DNA of 54,628 bases from JAWLBR01 sp041687495 (GTDB taxonomy: Bacteria; Bacillota; Limnochordia; DTU087; JAAYGB01), in the NCBI GenBank assembly GCA_041687495.1, contig JAWLBR010000009.1:1-54628 (forward strand), written 5' to 3'. This document shows, in pieces, positions 32,381-40,477 of the stretch; positions within the stretch are counted from its first letter, which is position 1, and every line of letters starts with the position of its first letter. The notes under the pieces were generated by a model that saw nothing but the letters and a program-made list of their open reading frames with translations, did not search any database and was not told where the DNA came from. The position numbers and the translations under genes were made by a program.

Positions 32381-33055
32381 GTGGATAAGAATCGACTTCA
32401 CAAGCAGCTGTTGGCCGAGCGACAGCGCCTCAACGATCAGATCAAGCATCTAGAGGACTGGGGCTTAGCTGGAACTGAGACCTGGGCTGTGGGTGAGCTA
32501 TCCGCTTACGATCAACACCCGGCCGACCACGGCAGTGAGACTTTTGAACGGGAAAAGGACATCGCACTGCGTGAAAACGCCTGGATGCAGCTCCGGAAAG
32601 TAGAAGAGGCCATTAACAATCTGGAACATGGAGAGTACGGTGTTTGTGAGCGGTGTGGGGAGGAGATTCCCCAGGCGCGTCTAGAGGCAATTCCTTATAC
32701 AACATTGTGTTATGACTGCAAGAACAATGAAGAAGAGCGGTTCATCGATGACGAGATCCGGCCTGTGGAAGAAAAGGTACTGCCACCGTACTACTCCTTT
32801 CGGGAGAGTCGCGGAGACTACAACGGTTTTGACGGCGAGGACAGCTGGCAGGCGGTGGCTAGGTATGGCACTGCCAATACACCACAGGACGTCTCCGGCG
32901 GATTAGAGTACGATGAGGCTTATCTTGAGGCCGACGAGGACGTTGGTGTTGCTGATCCCATCGACCGCTTAGTCGATGTACGAGGCAATGGAGCCAGCGA
33001 CTTGGACGCTTTCTATCCGGATCCCGAGACAGGAGTTACGAACCGGCGAGGATAG
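32381..33055 (+). CDS. yteA: YteA-family TraR/DksA-type zinc-finger protein
   Basis: A 224-residue protein with a DksA-like coiled coil (about 5-85, including HPADHGSETFEREKDIALRE) and a C4 zinc finger CERCGEE ... LCYDC (C-x2-C-x17-C-x2-C, about residues 88-111). An acidic C-terminal extension follows. YteA-type members are sporulation-associated in Bacillota. DksA relatives bind the RNA polymerase secondary channel, but direct evidence for YteA is lacking. GTG 32381 is set by GAGGAGG (32366-32372). The longer TTG start at 32345 is unlikely. Confidence 0.85.
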   Translation: MDKNRLHKQLLAERQRLNDQIKHLEDWGLAGTETWAVGELSAYDQHPADHGSETFEREKDIALRENAWMQLRKVEEAINNLEHGEYGVCERCGEEIPQARLEAIPYTTLCYDCKNNEEERFIDDEIRPVEEKVLPPYYSFRESRGDYNGFDGEDSWQAVARYGTANTPQDVSGGLEYDEAYLEADEDVGVADPIDRLVDVRGNGASDLDAFYPDPETGVTNRRG

Positions 33056-33065
33056 GACAACTCTG

Positions 33066-33090
33066 CGCCCCGGGGCTATCCTCGGGGCGT
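33066..33090 (+). terminator. GC-rich hairpin after yteA
   Basis: GCGCCCCG and CGGGGCGTT arms around GGGCTATCCT. There is only a short TTGTT afterwards, so it may be a weak terminator or a transcript-end stabiliser. Confidence 0.5.
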
Positions 33091-33118
33091 TGTTGGGATC
33101 TCCCAAAACCTGGGCTGG

Positions 33119-33147
33119 TTGCCGAGCTCCACCGGGCATGGTACAAT
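33119..33147 (+). promoter_or_regulatory. Sigma-A promoter of lspA-rluD
   Basis: TTGCCG (33119-33124), 17-nt spacer ending TGG, TACAAT (33142-33147) with extended TGn. It lies 40 bases before lspA. Confidence 0.7.
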
Positions 33148-33187
33148 CGTAGTGGAAATTACCGGAAAGTGACTAGGGGCGGTCGGG

Positions 33188-33619
33188 GTGCGGTATTGGT
33201 TGGTTTGGGGGGCAATTGTTTTGCTTGATCAGGCTACGAAAGGGTTGGCGATGCACTTGCTCATCCCTTTTGAGTCCAGGCCTGTCATCCCTCCGGTTCT
33301 TCGTCTTACCCTCGTCCATAACACTGGCGCCGCCTTCGGCCTGTTTGCTGGACGCAGTGCTGCGCTTGGGTGGGCGACCCTTGGATTGCTGGCTTTGGTG
33401 GTAGTACTGTGGAATCGGCTTAGGTCCATGGGACACCTGATGGGGTGGGGCATTGTCGTGACTGCTGGGGGAGCAGTGGGAAATCTCATCGACCGACTTC
33501 GGTTCGGGTACGTAATTGATTTTGTGGATTTGGGGTTTTGGCCGGTTTTTAACGGCGCCGATGCAGCGGTAATTTTAGGGACTGGATTGATGGTGTGGAG
33601 CTTGCTCAGACAGGAATGA
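33188..33619 (+). CDS. lspA: Lipoprotein signal peptidase (signal peptidase II)
   Basis: A 143-residue membrane aspartyl protease with four helices that removes signal peptides from prolipoproteins. Signatures are VLLDQATKG, LVHNTGAAFGLFAG, GGAVGNLIDRLRFGYVIDF and FNGADAAVILG. The catalytic aspartates are Asp111 and Asp125. GTG start at 33188. It sits 16 bases before rluD, the lspA-ylyB order of B. subtilis. Its presence shows that lipoproteins are made even though the LivK protein here is not one. Confidence 0.95.
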   Translation: MRYWLVWGAIVLLDQATKGLAMHLLIPFESRPVIPPVLRLTLVHNTGAAFGLFAGRSAALGWATLGLLALVVVLWNRLRSMGHLMGWGIVVTAGGAVGNLIDRLRFGYVIDFVDLGFWPVFNGADAAVILGTGLMVWSLLRQE

Positions 33620-33635
33620 AGGGGAGAGACCGGAA

Positions 33636-34559
33636 GTGGCAGAAACCGTTGAATTCACAGTTCCTGAGACTGCTGCCAACAAACGCATCGATGTGTTTTT
33701 GGTTGGCAAGGCGGTTCCTTCCCGGTCCTTTGGCAGGAAACTGATCGACTCTGACCTGGTCACGGTAAACGGAAGTACAGTCAAATCCAGCTTTCGCTTG
33801 TCCAGCGGTGACCGAGTGAGAGTAGTTATCCCTGAACCGGAACCTATTGAAGCACAGCCAGAAGACATCGCCTTAGATGTCCTCTACGAGGATGAGTACT
33901 TAATTGTCATCAACAAACCCCGGGGAATGGTCGTGCACCCTGCTGCTGGAAACAAGAGTGGAACCTTGGTCAACGCACTGTTGGCTCACTGCTCCAATTT
34001 ATCCGGGATCGGCGGCAAGACTCGGCCAGGAATCGTCCATCGCTTGGACAAGGATACTACTGGTGTCATGATGGCAGCCAAGAATGATCTAGCCCATCTC
34101 AGTTTGGCACGGCAGATTAAGGAGAAATCAGCTCAGCGAACTTATTTAGCTATAGTCCACGGTAACCTTTCTGATGACTCGGGGACCGTTGTCGGCAGCA
34201 TTGGGCGGCATCCTCACCAGCGCAAGAAGATGGCGGTACTAGTAGATGGCAGGGGAAAGTCGGCTACGACTCACTTTACGGTCTTAGAGCGATATGGCAA
34301 CTTCTCTTTGGTCAAAGCTCAGCTGGAGACCGGGCGGACACACCAGATCAGGGTACACATGTCCCATATTGGTCACCCAGTGGCCGGTGACGACGTCTAT
34401 GGGCCTAAAAGAAGTGGTCTCCCATTGCAGGGGCAAGCTCTGCATTCTTCCTCCTTGGCTTTCAGGCATCCTGTAACGGGAGAGGAGATTACCTGCACCG
34501 CTTCACCGCCTGAGGACTTTAGGAAAGCGTTGGATTATCTTAGAAAAACTAGAAACTAG
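33636..34559 (+). CDS. ylyB: RluD-type 23S rRNA pseudouridine synthase
   Basis: A 307-residue RluA-family enzyme. An N-terminal S4 domain (about 13-75, KRIDVFLVGK, VTVNGSTVKSSFRL) precedes the catalytic domain with the aspartate motif IVHRLDKDTTGVMMAAK (about residues 132-148) and the family end-motif LETGRTHQIRVHMSHIGHPV. It isomerises uridines in 23S rRNA (helix 69 for RluD). B. subtilis YlyB occupies the same place between lspA and pyrR. GTG start, with AGGGGAGAG upstream. Confidence 0.94.
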   Translation: MAETVEFTVPETAANKRIDVFLVGKAVPSRSFGRKLIDSDLVTVNGSTVKSSFRLSSGDRVRVVIPEPEPIEAQPEDIALDVLYEDEYLIVINKPRGMVVHPAAGNKSGTLVNALLAHCSNLSGIGGKTRPGIVHRLDKDTTGVMMAAKNDLAHLSLARQIKEKSAQRTYLAIVHGNLSDDSGTVVGSIGRHPHQRKKMAVLVDGRGKSATTHFTVLERYGNFSLVKAQLETGRTHQIRVHMSHIGHPVAGDDVYGPKRSGLPLQGQALHSSSLAFRHPVTGEEITCTASPPEDFRKALDYLRKTRN

Positions 34560-34562
34560 AGC

Positions 34563-34591
34563 TTGACCACCTGTCCGATAGGTGGTAGACT
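34563..34591 (+). promoter_or_regulatory. Promoter of the pyrR operon
   Basis: TTGACC (34563-34568), 17-nt spacer, TAGACT (34586-34591). It feeds the PyrR attenuator. Confidence 0.65.
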
Positions 34592-34604
34592 ATCTATGGT
34601 TACA

Positions 34605-34733
34605 CGCAGTCCTTTAATCCAGTCCCGTGAGGCTGGCAAGGAGCAGACCGACAAATATGTGCCGATAGTTTCGGGATATATCTGAGTCGCTAACAAGCTT
34701 CCTTGCCAAAATAGGCAGGAAGCTTTTTTTCTG
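34605..34733 (+). promoter_or_regulatory. PyrR-responsive pyrimidine attenuator
   Basis: The leader contains the PyrR-binding loop AATCCAGTCCCGTGAGGCTG GCAAGG (about 34615-34641), matching the known CAGTCC-n-GAGAGGCTGGCAAG consensus with one change. It is followed by a strong terminator, AAGCTTCCTTGCC / GGCAGGAAGCTT with T7 (34695-34733). UMP-bound PyrR should stabilise the binding hairpin and favour termination before pyrR-uraA. Confidence 0.9.
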
Positions 34734-34795
34734 CTCTTGAGGCCACGAACGTGGAAAGAACTAGGCATGCAATTGGCGAAGGGAGGAGGGGTTTG

Positions 34796-35332
34796 GTGGA
34801 GCTGAAGACCAGACTACTGGATGAAGCCGCTATAAACCGGGCGATTACCCGGATTGCCCATGAAATTGTGGAGAAATCCAAGGGGACCGAAGGCCTGGTA
34901 ATCCTCGGGATTCTTACTCGGGGATATCCGCTGGCAAAGCGAATAGCTGACCGTATCCAGCAGTTTGAAGGTGTTCAGGTTCCAGTTGGGTCCCTAGACA
35001 TCACCTGGTACCGAGACGATCTGACTACTGTAGCTGAACACCCAGTAGTGAACAAGTCCGAGAGTCCGTTCAGCGTGGACGGAAAGACTGTAGTGCTGGT
35101 AGACGATGTACTGTTTACGGGGCGCACGGCCCGGGCAGCCTTGGATGCGGTGATGGATTGGGGACGGCCAAAGCGCATTCAGCTGGCGGTGATGATTGAC
35201 CGCGGACACCGGGAACTTCCAATCCGAGCCGACTATGTTGGGAAGAACGTGCCCACATCCAGCCGAGAGTTTATCAGCGTGAAACTGCAAGAAGTCGACG
35301 ACGACAACGAGGTTTGGTTGGGGGAGTTGTAA
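34796..35332 (+). CDS. pyrR: PyrR: pyr attenuation protein / uracil phosphoribosyltransferase
   Basis: A 178-residue PRTase-fold RNA-binding protein. It shows LLDEAAINRAITRIAHEIVE, LGILTRGYPLAKRIADRI, the PRPP loop VVLVDDVLFTGRTARAALD (about residues 98-116) and RPKRIQLAVMIDRGHRELPI. It senses UMP/UTP against PRPP and binds the leader upstream of its own gene. GTG 34796 is chosen because GGGAGGAGGGG lies just upstream, which gives the usual 180-residue length. The GTG at 34751 would add an atypical tail. Confidence 0.95.
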   Translation: MELKTRLLDEAAINRAITRIAHEIVEKSKGTEGLVILGILTRGYPLAKRIADRIQQFEGVQVPVGSLDITWYRDDLTTVAEHPVVNKSESPFSVDGKTVVLVDDVLFTGRTARAALDAVMDWGRPKRIQLAVMIDRGHRELPIRADYVGKNVPTSSREFISVKLQEVDDDNEVWLGEL

Positions 35333-35420
35333 TCCTGCGCACTACCAGTTTGGCTTTGCGGGCTAGACAGGTGGGTTTTTGCAGACGACACGGAGAGAAG
35401 ACGAAGGGGGATATTGGGAT

Positions 35421-36698
35421 ATGCAGCCACGGATCGACGTTAATGAGAGATTGCCATTATTTAAGATGATTCCTCTAGGATTTCAACACCTATTTGCCAT
35501 GTTTGGGGCTACGGTACTGGTGCCGTTGCTGGTTAACGGCGGAGCGGGTACTACGGTGATTTCGCCTTCAGTGGCGCTTTTGACTGCGGGAGTTGGTACA
35601 CTGCTGTTCATGGCAGTCACCAAGAGAAAGGTTCCGGCTTACTTGGGTTCTTCGTTCGCCTTCATTGCTCCACTGACAGCCGCAGCTGCGACTTTTGGTC
35701 CTGGCTATGCTTTGGGCGGAGCTGCGTTGGCGGGAATTCTGTACATCCTTGTAGCGGTTGTCATTGGTCTAGTTGGCTTGAACTGGTTGGACAGGCTCCT
35801 GCCACCAGTAGTAATCGGCTCAGTGATTGTGGTCATTGGTTTGGGACTAGCTCCCACCGGAGTGGATATGGCAGGACTATCGCAGGCCGGTGCCTCCTTG
35901 GCGGATCCAAGCGTCAGGGTAGCGGTCTTTACCTTGGCAGTGGCCATTGCAGCGTCCGTCTTCTTGCGCGGCTTCTTCGCAGTAATTCCGATTTTAATCG
36001 GAATCGTTGCCGGATACGTGTTTGCTCTATTCAACGGGATAGTTGACTTCACGGCTGTGCACGAAGCAGCGTGGTTTGCACTTCCCAAGGGTCATGTTCC
36101 GCAGTTTTCCTGGCAAGCAGCGATGCTGATTGTTCCGGTGGCGTTGGTAACCATCGCCGAGCATTTGGGTGATGTACTTGTTCTCAGTCGGGTTGTTGGT
36201 CGAGACTTTTACAAGGATCCGGGTCTGAACCGAACCTTGTTGGGAGATGGCTTGGCCACAGCCGTGGCGGCGTTTCTCGGCGGTCCTCCTAACACCACTT
36301 ATGGCGAGAATATTGGAGTAATGGCTATTACTAAGGTATACTCAGTGTGGGTCATTGGAACAGCAGCAGTAATCGCCATAGTGTTGTCCTTCGTACAGAA
36401 GGTCGGGGCACTGATTCAGACTATCCCGTCTCCAGTCATGGGTGGGATTACGATCATGCTGTTTGGTGTCATCGCTTCCTCTGGTATTCGCACCCTAGTG
36501 GAGAGCGGTATTGACTTCAGTAACAAACGGAACCTGATTATCTCGTCGGTAATCCTGGTCTTGGGTATCGGTGGAGCGAAGATTGGGTTTGGGGCGTTCC
36601 GCATCGAGGGGATGGCTCTGGCGGCAATCACAGGCATCATTCTCAATCTTATCCTGCCCAGGGACACCGAAGAAGAGGCAAAGCCGGTCCAAGCATAG
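35421..36698 (+). CDS. uraA: Uracil permease (nucleobase:cation symporter 2 family)
   Basis: A 425-residue NCS2 permease with about 14 membrane segments. Signatures are PLGFQHLFAMFGATVLVPLL, YLGSSFAFIAPL, the transport motif AEHLGDVLVLSRVVG with the substrate glutamate, GGPPNTTYGENIGVMAITKV and PVMGGITIMLFGVIASSGIR. It takes up uracil with protons. ATG 35421 follows AAGGGGG by 10 bases. The long N-terminal extension to 35379 is unlikely. There is no separate PyrR site before it, so it is probably cotranscribed with pyrR. No pyrimidine biosynthesis genes follow. Confidence 0.93.
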   Translation: MQPRIDVNERLPLFKMIPLGFQHLFAMFGATVLVPLLVNGGAGTTVISPSVALLTAGVGTLLFMAVTKRKVPAYLGSSFAFIAPLTAAAATFGPGYALGGAALAGILYILVAVVIGLVGLNWLDRLLPPVVIGSVIVVIGLGLAPTGVDMAGLSQAGASLADPSVRVAVFTLAVAIAASVFLRGFFAVIPILIGIVAGYVFALFNGIVDFTAVHEAAWFALPKGHVPQFSWQAAMLIVPVALVTIAEHLGDVLVLSRVVGRDFYKDPGLNRTLLGDGLATAVAAFLGGPPNTTYGENIGVMAITKVYSVWVIGTAAVIAIVLSFVQKVGALIQTIPSPVMGGITIMLFGVIASSGIRTLVESGIDFSNKRNLIISSVILVLGIGGAKIGFGAFRIEGMALAAITGIILNLILPRDTEEEAKPVQA

Positions 36699-36721
36699 CT
36701 GTAGATAAGGTTAGAAAAGGT

Positions 36722-36748
36722 AGTCCGGCAGGCTGAGCCTGCCGGACT
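36722..36748. terminator. Hairpin between convergent uraA and comFB-like genes
   Basis: Perfect 12-bp stem AGTCCGGCAGGC / GCCTGCCGGACT with loop TGA, then TTACTC. There is no long T-run. Confidence 0.65.
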
Positions 36749-36809
36749 TACTCAATTTGCGTGTTGATGCATTAGGAAAAGACTGTGGCTGATCGCTAAG
36801 CTAACTGGG

Positions 36810-37085
36810 TCATTCGTGGTGGGGGTTCTGGTTTACCGTCTGCACAGCGTCTCTCAGTGCTTTAAAGATGTCCAATTGCGCCTGTCGACTCTGCAGTTCC
36901 ACTCGGACAAAGTACGCTCCCTTTTCCGTTGTGGTGTATTTTGCCGGAAGTTTGCGTAAGGCTAAGGCTGCAATGTCTGAACGGCATTGGGGGCAAAGGC
37001 AAACGATTTCTCCGGGATGCAGCCGTGCATACTCGTTGATTTGTTCCAGGACTTCGTCCATGACCGGGTTTTGAACTTGGCCCAT
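36810..37085 (-). CDS. comFB: ComFB-like late competence protein
   Basis: A 91-residue ComFB-family protein. It shows NPVMDEVLEQINEYA, a conserved cysteine pair CLCPQC, RSDIAALALRKLPAKYTTTEKG, and the usual end VNQNPHH. B. subtilis ComFB lies in the comF operon. Cyanobacterial ComFB homologues bind cyclic di-nucleotides. The role in clostridial relatives is unknown. The ATG at 37085 (minus strand) has GGAGTGG 6 bases upstream and gives a typical family length. In-frame ATG 37136 or TTG 37181 would extend it. It is divergent from purB. Confidence 0.85.
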   Translation of the reverse strand: MGQVQNPVMDEVLEQINEYARLHPGEIVCLCPQCRSDIAALALRKLPAKYTTTEKGAYFVRVELQSRQAQLDIFKALRDAVQTVNQNPHHE

Positions 37086-37196
37086 ACTTACCACTCCATC
37101 CAGCTGATTTTGCAGTTTCCTTGATATGGGTATCATATTCTTCGCCAGGTAGTTGAGTCCTTGGTTTAGGTTGAAAAGCAAATGGAGGTCCTTGCA

Positions 37197-38606
37197 GTGG
37201 AAAGAGACATGTTTGCGAGCTTAAGTCCGCTAGACCACAGGTACTGGGAGGCTAACCAAGATCTGTTTACCGAACTTTCCTCGTACCTATCGGAAAATGC
37301 TTATACCAAGTACCAGTTGAAGGTTGAGGCTGCTTTGGTTAGGGCCTTGGCGGAGCGGGGTGTGTGCCCTTCGCAGGTAGCTGAGGAAGTGGAAGGGGCT
37401 TGCGCCGCAGTTCAGCCCAATGATGTTTACGCGGAAGAGCGCATTACCAGGCACAACATCAGAGCCTTAGTTAACCAGATCCGAGAGCGGGTCAGTGATG
37501 AGGCCAAGCCATTCGTTCACTTAACTGCAACTTCTGCCGACATTATGGATACAGCTCGGGCCTTGCAGTATAAAGACGTGACCGATGCTGTGCTGCTACC
37601 GCTACTAAAGAAGCTTATGCAGTGGTTGATTCAGATGGCTACAGCGCACAAGCACACTCCTCAGATTGGCAGGACCCATGGGCAGCATGCAGTTCCAATC
37701 ACTTTCGGCTTTTACTTATCGGAGTATGTCAGTCGGTTGGGAGGTAGGGTTGCTCAGCTAGCCCGGGCTAGAGAACGGTTGCCGGGCAAGCTGGCGGGAG
37801 CAGTGGGTGCTTACAATGCAGGGGCGTTGTTTTTTCCCGACCCTGAAGTGTTTGAGTCGGAAGTCCTGGCACAGTTGGGACTACGGCCCGCACCCTATTC
37901 CACTCAAGTGGTGGAGCCAGAATACCTTTTGGATTTTGTCCACGCTTTGGTTAGTACGTTTGGTGTCTTGGCCAACTTCTCCGATGATATCCGACACCTG
38001 CAAAGGTCGGAGATTGGTGAAGTCGGCGAGGCTTTCGAACCTGGACAGGTGGGTTCTTCCACCATGCCCCACAAACGTAACCCGTGGAATTTCGAGCATG
38101 TGAAAAGCATGTGGAAAGAGTTCATGCCCCGTATCACAACGGTGTATCTGGATCAGATCTCTGAACACCAAAGGGATCTGACCAACTCGGCTTCTTCTCG
38201 GTTTGTTCCGGAGATAGTCGTGGGCCTGGCCGCCTGCGTGAACCGGTTAGTGAAAGTGTGTGGCCGCTTGTCTGTAGATTCGGAGAATATGGCGAGAAAC
38301 TTCACGGTGGGTGCAAAAAGGGCCGTGGCCGAGCCGTTGTACATTGTGCTTGCCGCTGTGGGACACCCCGATGCACACGAGTTTGTTAAGCAGCTAACTC
38401 TTCAGGCTGATGCGACCAACCAGGATCTGCTGAGCTTGCTTGAAGATAATCCCGAAATGAGACTGTACTGGGACAAGCTCTCGGATACACAGAAGGAGGT
38501 CATCGCTGATCCCACCAGGTACCTAGGGATCGCTGCCCGCAAGACAGAGCAAGTGTGTCAGTACTGGCAGGCGGCTTTGGCTGATGTGTGGCCGGGAAAG
38601 AGCTGA
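37197..38606 (+). CDS. purB: Adenylosuccinate lyase
   Basis: A 469-residue fumarase/aspartase-superfamily lyase acting twice in purine synthesis, on SAICAR and on adenylosuccinate. It shows HLTATSADIMDTARALQY, IGRTHGQHAVPITFGFYLSE with the catalytic histidine, and the signature GSSTMPHKRNPWNFEHVKSM with the flexible catalytic serine. GTG 37197 is set by GGAGG (37184-37188). The ATG at 37182 would overlap that site. It lies directly upstream of the ZTP-controlled purH but is separated from it by a promoter. Confidence 0.95.
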   Translation: MERDMFASLSPLDHRYWEANQDLFTELSSYLSENAYTKYQLKVEAALVRALAERGVCPSQVAEEVEGACAAVQPNDVYAEERITRHNIRALVNQIRERVSDEAKPFVHLTATSADIMDTARALQYKDVTDAVLLPLLKKLMQWLIQMATAHKHTPQIGRTHGQHAVPITFGFYLSEYVSRLGGRVAQLARARERLPGKLAGAVGAYNAGALFFPDPEVFESEVLAQLGLRPAPYSTQVVEPEYLLDFVHALVSTFGVLANFSDDIRHLQRSEIGEVGEAFEPGQVGSSTMPHKRNPWNFEHVKSMWKEFMPRITTVYLDQISEHQRDLTNSASSRFVPEIVVGLAACVNRLVKVCGRLSVDSENMARNFTVGAKRAVAEPLYIVLAAVGHPDAHEFVKQLTLQADATNQDLLSLLEDNPEMRLYWDKLSDTQKEVIADPTRYLGIAARKTEQVCQYWQAALADVWPGKS

Positions 38607-38633
38607 GGCATGTTTACCGGCGGTGAGCCTGCC

Positions 38634-38662
38634 TTGACAAATAGAGCGGGCTTATCTACACT
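38634..38662 (+). promoter_or_regulatory. Sigma-A promoter of the purH leader
   Basis: TTGACA (38634-38639), 17-nt spacer, TACACT (38657-38662). The riboswitch begins about 20 bases downstream. Confidence 0.85.
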
Positions 38663-38682
38663 AAGTGTGACAGGAAAATGAG

Positions 38683-38794
38683 CCCTTTCACAACTGGCGG
38701 CAGTGAGGTGGAGAACCACCGGGGAGTGAAGGGGAATAGAGAGCCGACCGCCTGGGCCCGGGTTTGTCTTGGTCCAGGCGGTTTTTGTCTTTTT
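38683..38794 (+). promoter_or_regulatory. ZTP (pfl) riboswitch and terminator of purH
   Basis: The leader shows the conserved pfl elements in order: ACTGGCGG (38693-38700), the GGTGGAGAACCACC hairpin (38707-38720), CGGGGAGTGA directly after, and CCGCCTGGGC (38748-38757). The last strand also forms the 5' arm of a terminator, CCGCCTGGGCC / GGTCCAGGCGG (38748-38758 and 38771-38781), with TTTTTGTCTTTTT after it. ZTP/ZMP binding, signalling folate-limited purine synthesis, should prevent termination and turn on purH. Confidence 0.92.
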
Positions 38795-38841
38795 GGCTTG
38801 TAAACCAAGGCGAACCCCTAAACTATAAAGGGGATGAAACG

Positions 38842-40395
38842 GTGCACAAAAGAGCGTTGCTGAGTGTGTGGGACAAGACCGGAATCGTAGATTTTGCCAA
38901 GGGTTTAGTGGCCAGAGGATTTGAGATTTTGTCAACGGGTGGTACGATGACAGCTCTGCAAAAGGCAGGAGTCGCTGTTACCAAGGTGGAGCAGGTGACT
39001 GGAGTTCCGGAGATGATGGGTGGTCGGGTCAAAACCCTTCATCCGGCGGTTCTCGCAGGAATTCTTGCCCGGAGGAAGGTTGAATCAGACATGGCTGAGC
39101 TGCAGTCCCAAGGCTATCAGCCAGTGGATGTAGTTGCGGTCAATCTGTACCCATTTGTCCAGACGATTAGCCGTCCAGACGCCACGTTTGGTGAAGCTAT
39201 GGAGAACATCGACATCGGGGGCCCAACTATGGTTAGGGCCGCCGCCAAGAACCACAAGTCCGTTTGGGTAGTTGTGGACCCGGCCGATTACCCGTTGGTG
39301 CTGGACAGTGTCCGCGAACCATCTCAGGATGCGCAATCCCAGGTTCGGCGGCAGTTGGCTGCTAAGGCGTTTGCCCATACCGCTGAGTACGATGGGGCGA
39401 TTTCGGGATTCTTTGCCAAAGTCTGTGCTCAAGGGGACTTTCCCCTGCATCTAAGCCGGCAGTTCAAGTTGAAATCACAGTTGAGATATGGAGAGAACCC
39501 CCACCAACAAGCTGCTTTCTATGTGGATGCATCAGCCGGTCCGGACAACCTAGCTGGCGCCAGACAACTGCACGGCAAGGAGCTTTCCTTCAACAATCTA
39601 AACGACGCCAATGCCGCTCTGCTGGCTGCTCGGGAGTTTTCTCAGACCGCAGTGGTGGCATTGAAGCACACCAACCCGTGTGGGGTCGGAATCTCGGCCG
39701 AAGGTGATCTCGCAAGAGCATTCCGTCGAGCCCATGCCGGGGATCCGGTTAGTATCTTTGGGGGCATCGTCGCCTGCAATCGAATGGTGGATGAAGAGAC
39801 AGCTCGCCTGATGGCTGGCATTTTCCTCGAAGTGATCTTGGCTCCAGGGTTTACAAAGCAGGCTCTAGAGATCCTTACTACCAAGAAGAATCTGCGCTTG
39901 CTGGAGCTGCAGGAACCAGGTACGACAGACAGTACGACAGCATGGAACTACAAGGCCATAGCCGGTGGTCTGCTGGTGGAAACTGAAGACTGCATTGAGG
40001 ATGATCCCAGTTCTTGGCGGTGTGTCACCAAGAATTCAGTTCCCGACGATGCTAGAGAAGATTTGCTGTTGGCGTGGAAAGTTGTCAAGCACGTGAAGTC
40101 AAACGCCATAGTGCTGGCCAAATCGGGGGCGACTGTAGGGATTGGGGCCGGTCAGATGAATAGAGTACAGGCTGCTGAGATTGCACTGTCAGCAGCAGGG
40201 GAGAAGGCCCGGGGGAGCGTCCTGGCATCTGATGCGTTCTTTCCTTTCGACGACGTGGTGCGCGTGGCTGCGAAGGGCGGAGTTAGGGCTATTGTCCAAC
40301 CAGGCGGCTCAGTGCGAGATGAAGACTCGATCAGGGCGTGTGATGAGTTGGGGATCCCGATGCTGTTCACGGGAATCAGGCATTTCCGCCACTAA
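38842..40395 (+). CDS. purH: Bifunctional AICAR transformylase / IMP cyclohydrolase
   Basis: A 517-residue enzyme catalysing the last two steps to IMP. The N-terminal MGS-like cyclohydrolase domain (about 1-195) shows VWDKTGIVDFAKGLVARGFE, STGGT and GGRVKTLHPAVLAGIL. The AICARFT domain follows with LRYGENPHQQAAFY, the VALKHTNPCGVGIS catalytic Lys-His region, SNAIVLAKSGATVGIGAGQM and SDAFFPFDD. GTG 38842 has AAAGGGG 8 bases upstream and gives the usual length. Its substrate AICAR/ZMP is the ligand class of the upstream riboswitch. Confidence 0.96.
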   Translation: MHKRALLSVWDKTGIVDFAKGLVARGFEILSTGGTMTALQKAGVAVTKVEQVTGVPEMMGGRVKTLHPAVLAGILARRKVESDMAELQSQGYQPVDVVAVNLYPFVQTISRPDATFGEAMENIDIGGPTMVRAAAKNHKSVWVVVDPADYPLVLDSVREPSQDAQSQVRRQLAAKAFAHTAEYDGAISGFFAKVCAQGDFPLHLSRQFKLKSQLRYGENPHQQAAFYVDASAGPDNLAGARQLHGKELSFNNLNDANAALLAAREFSQTAVVALKHTNPCGVGISAEGDLARAFRRAHAGDPVSIFGGIVACNRMVDEETARLMAGIFLEVILAPGFTKQALEILTTKKNLRLLELQEPGTTDSTTAWNYKAIAGGLLVETEDCIEDDPSSWRCVTKNSVPDDAREDLLLAWKVVKHVKSNAIVLAKSGATVGIGAGQMNRVQAAEIALSAAGEKARGSVLASDAFFPFDDVVRVAAKGGVRAIVQPGGSVRDEDSIRACDELGIPMLFTGIRHFRH

Positions 40396-40413
40396 GCCTT
40401 TGAGCAATGAAGG

Positions 40414-40453
40414 CAGCAAGGGGTCAGTGACAAAAAACACCGACCCCTTGCTG
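40414..40453. terminator. Bidirectional hairpin terminator between purH and rqcH
   Basis: CAGCAAGGGGTC-A-GTG / CAC-C-GACCCCTTGCTG with an A-rich loop. Convergent genes lie on both sides. Confidence 0.75.
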
Positions 40454-40477
40454 TTTAGTTGCTTTTAATGGGGATGG

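Noticed and set aside
38764..38841. PurH start at 38764
   Set aside because: This start lies inside the ZTP riboswitch terminator. GTG 38842 has a good ribosome site and matches family length.
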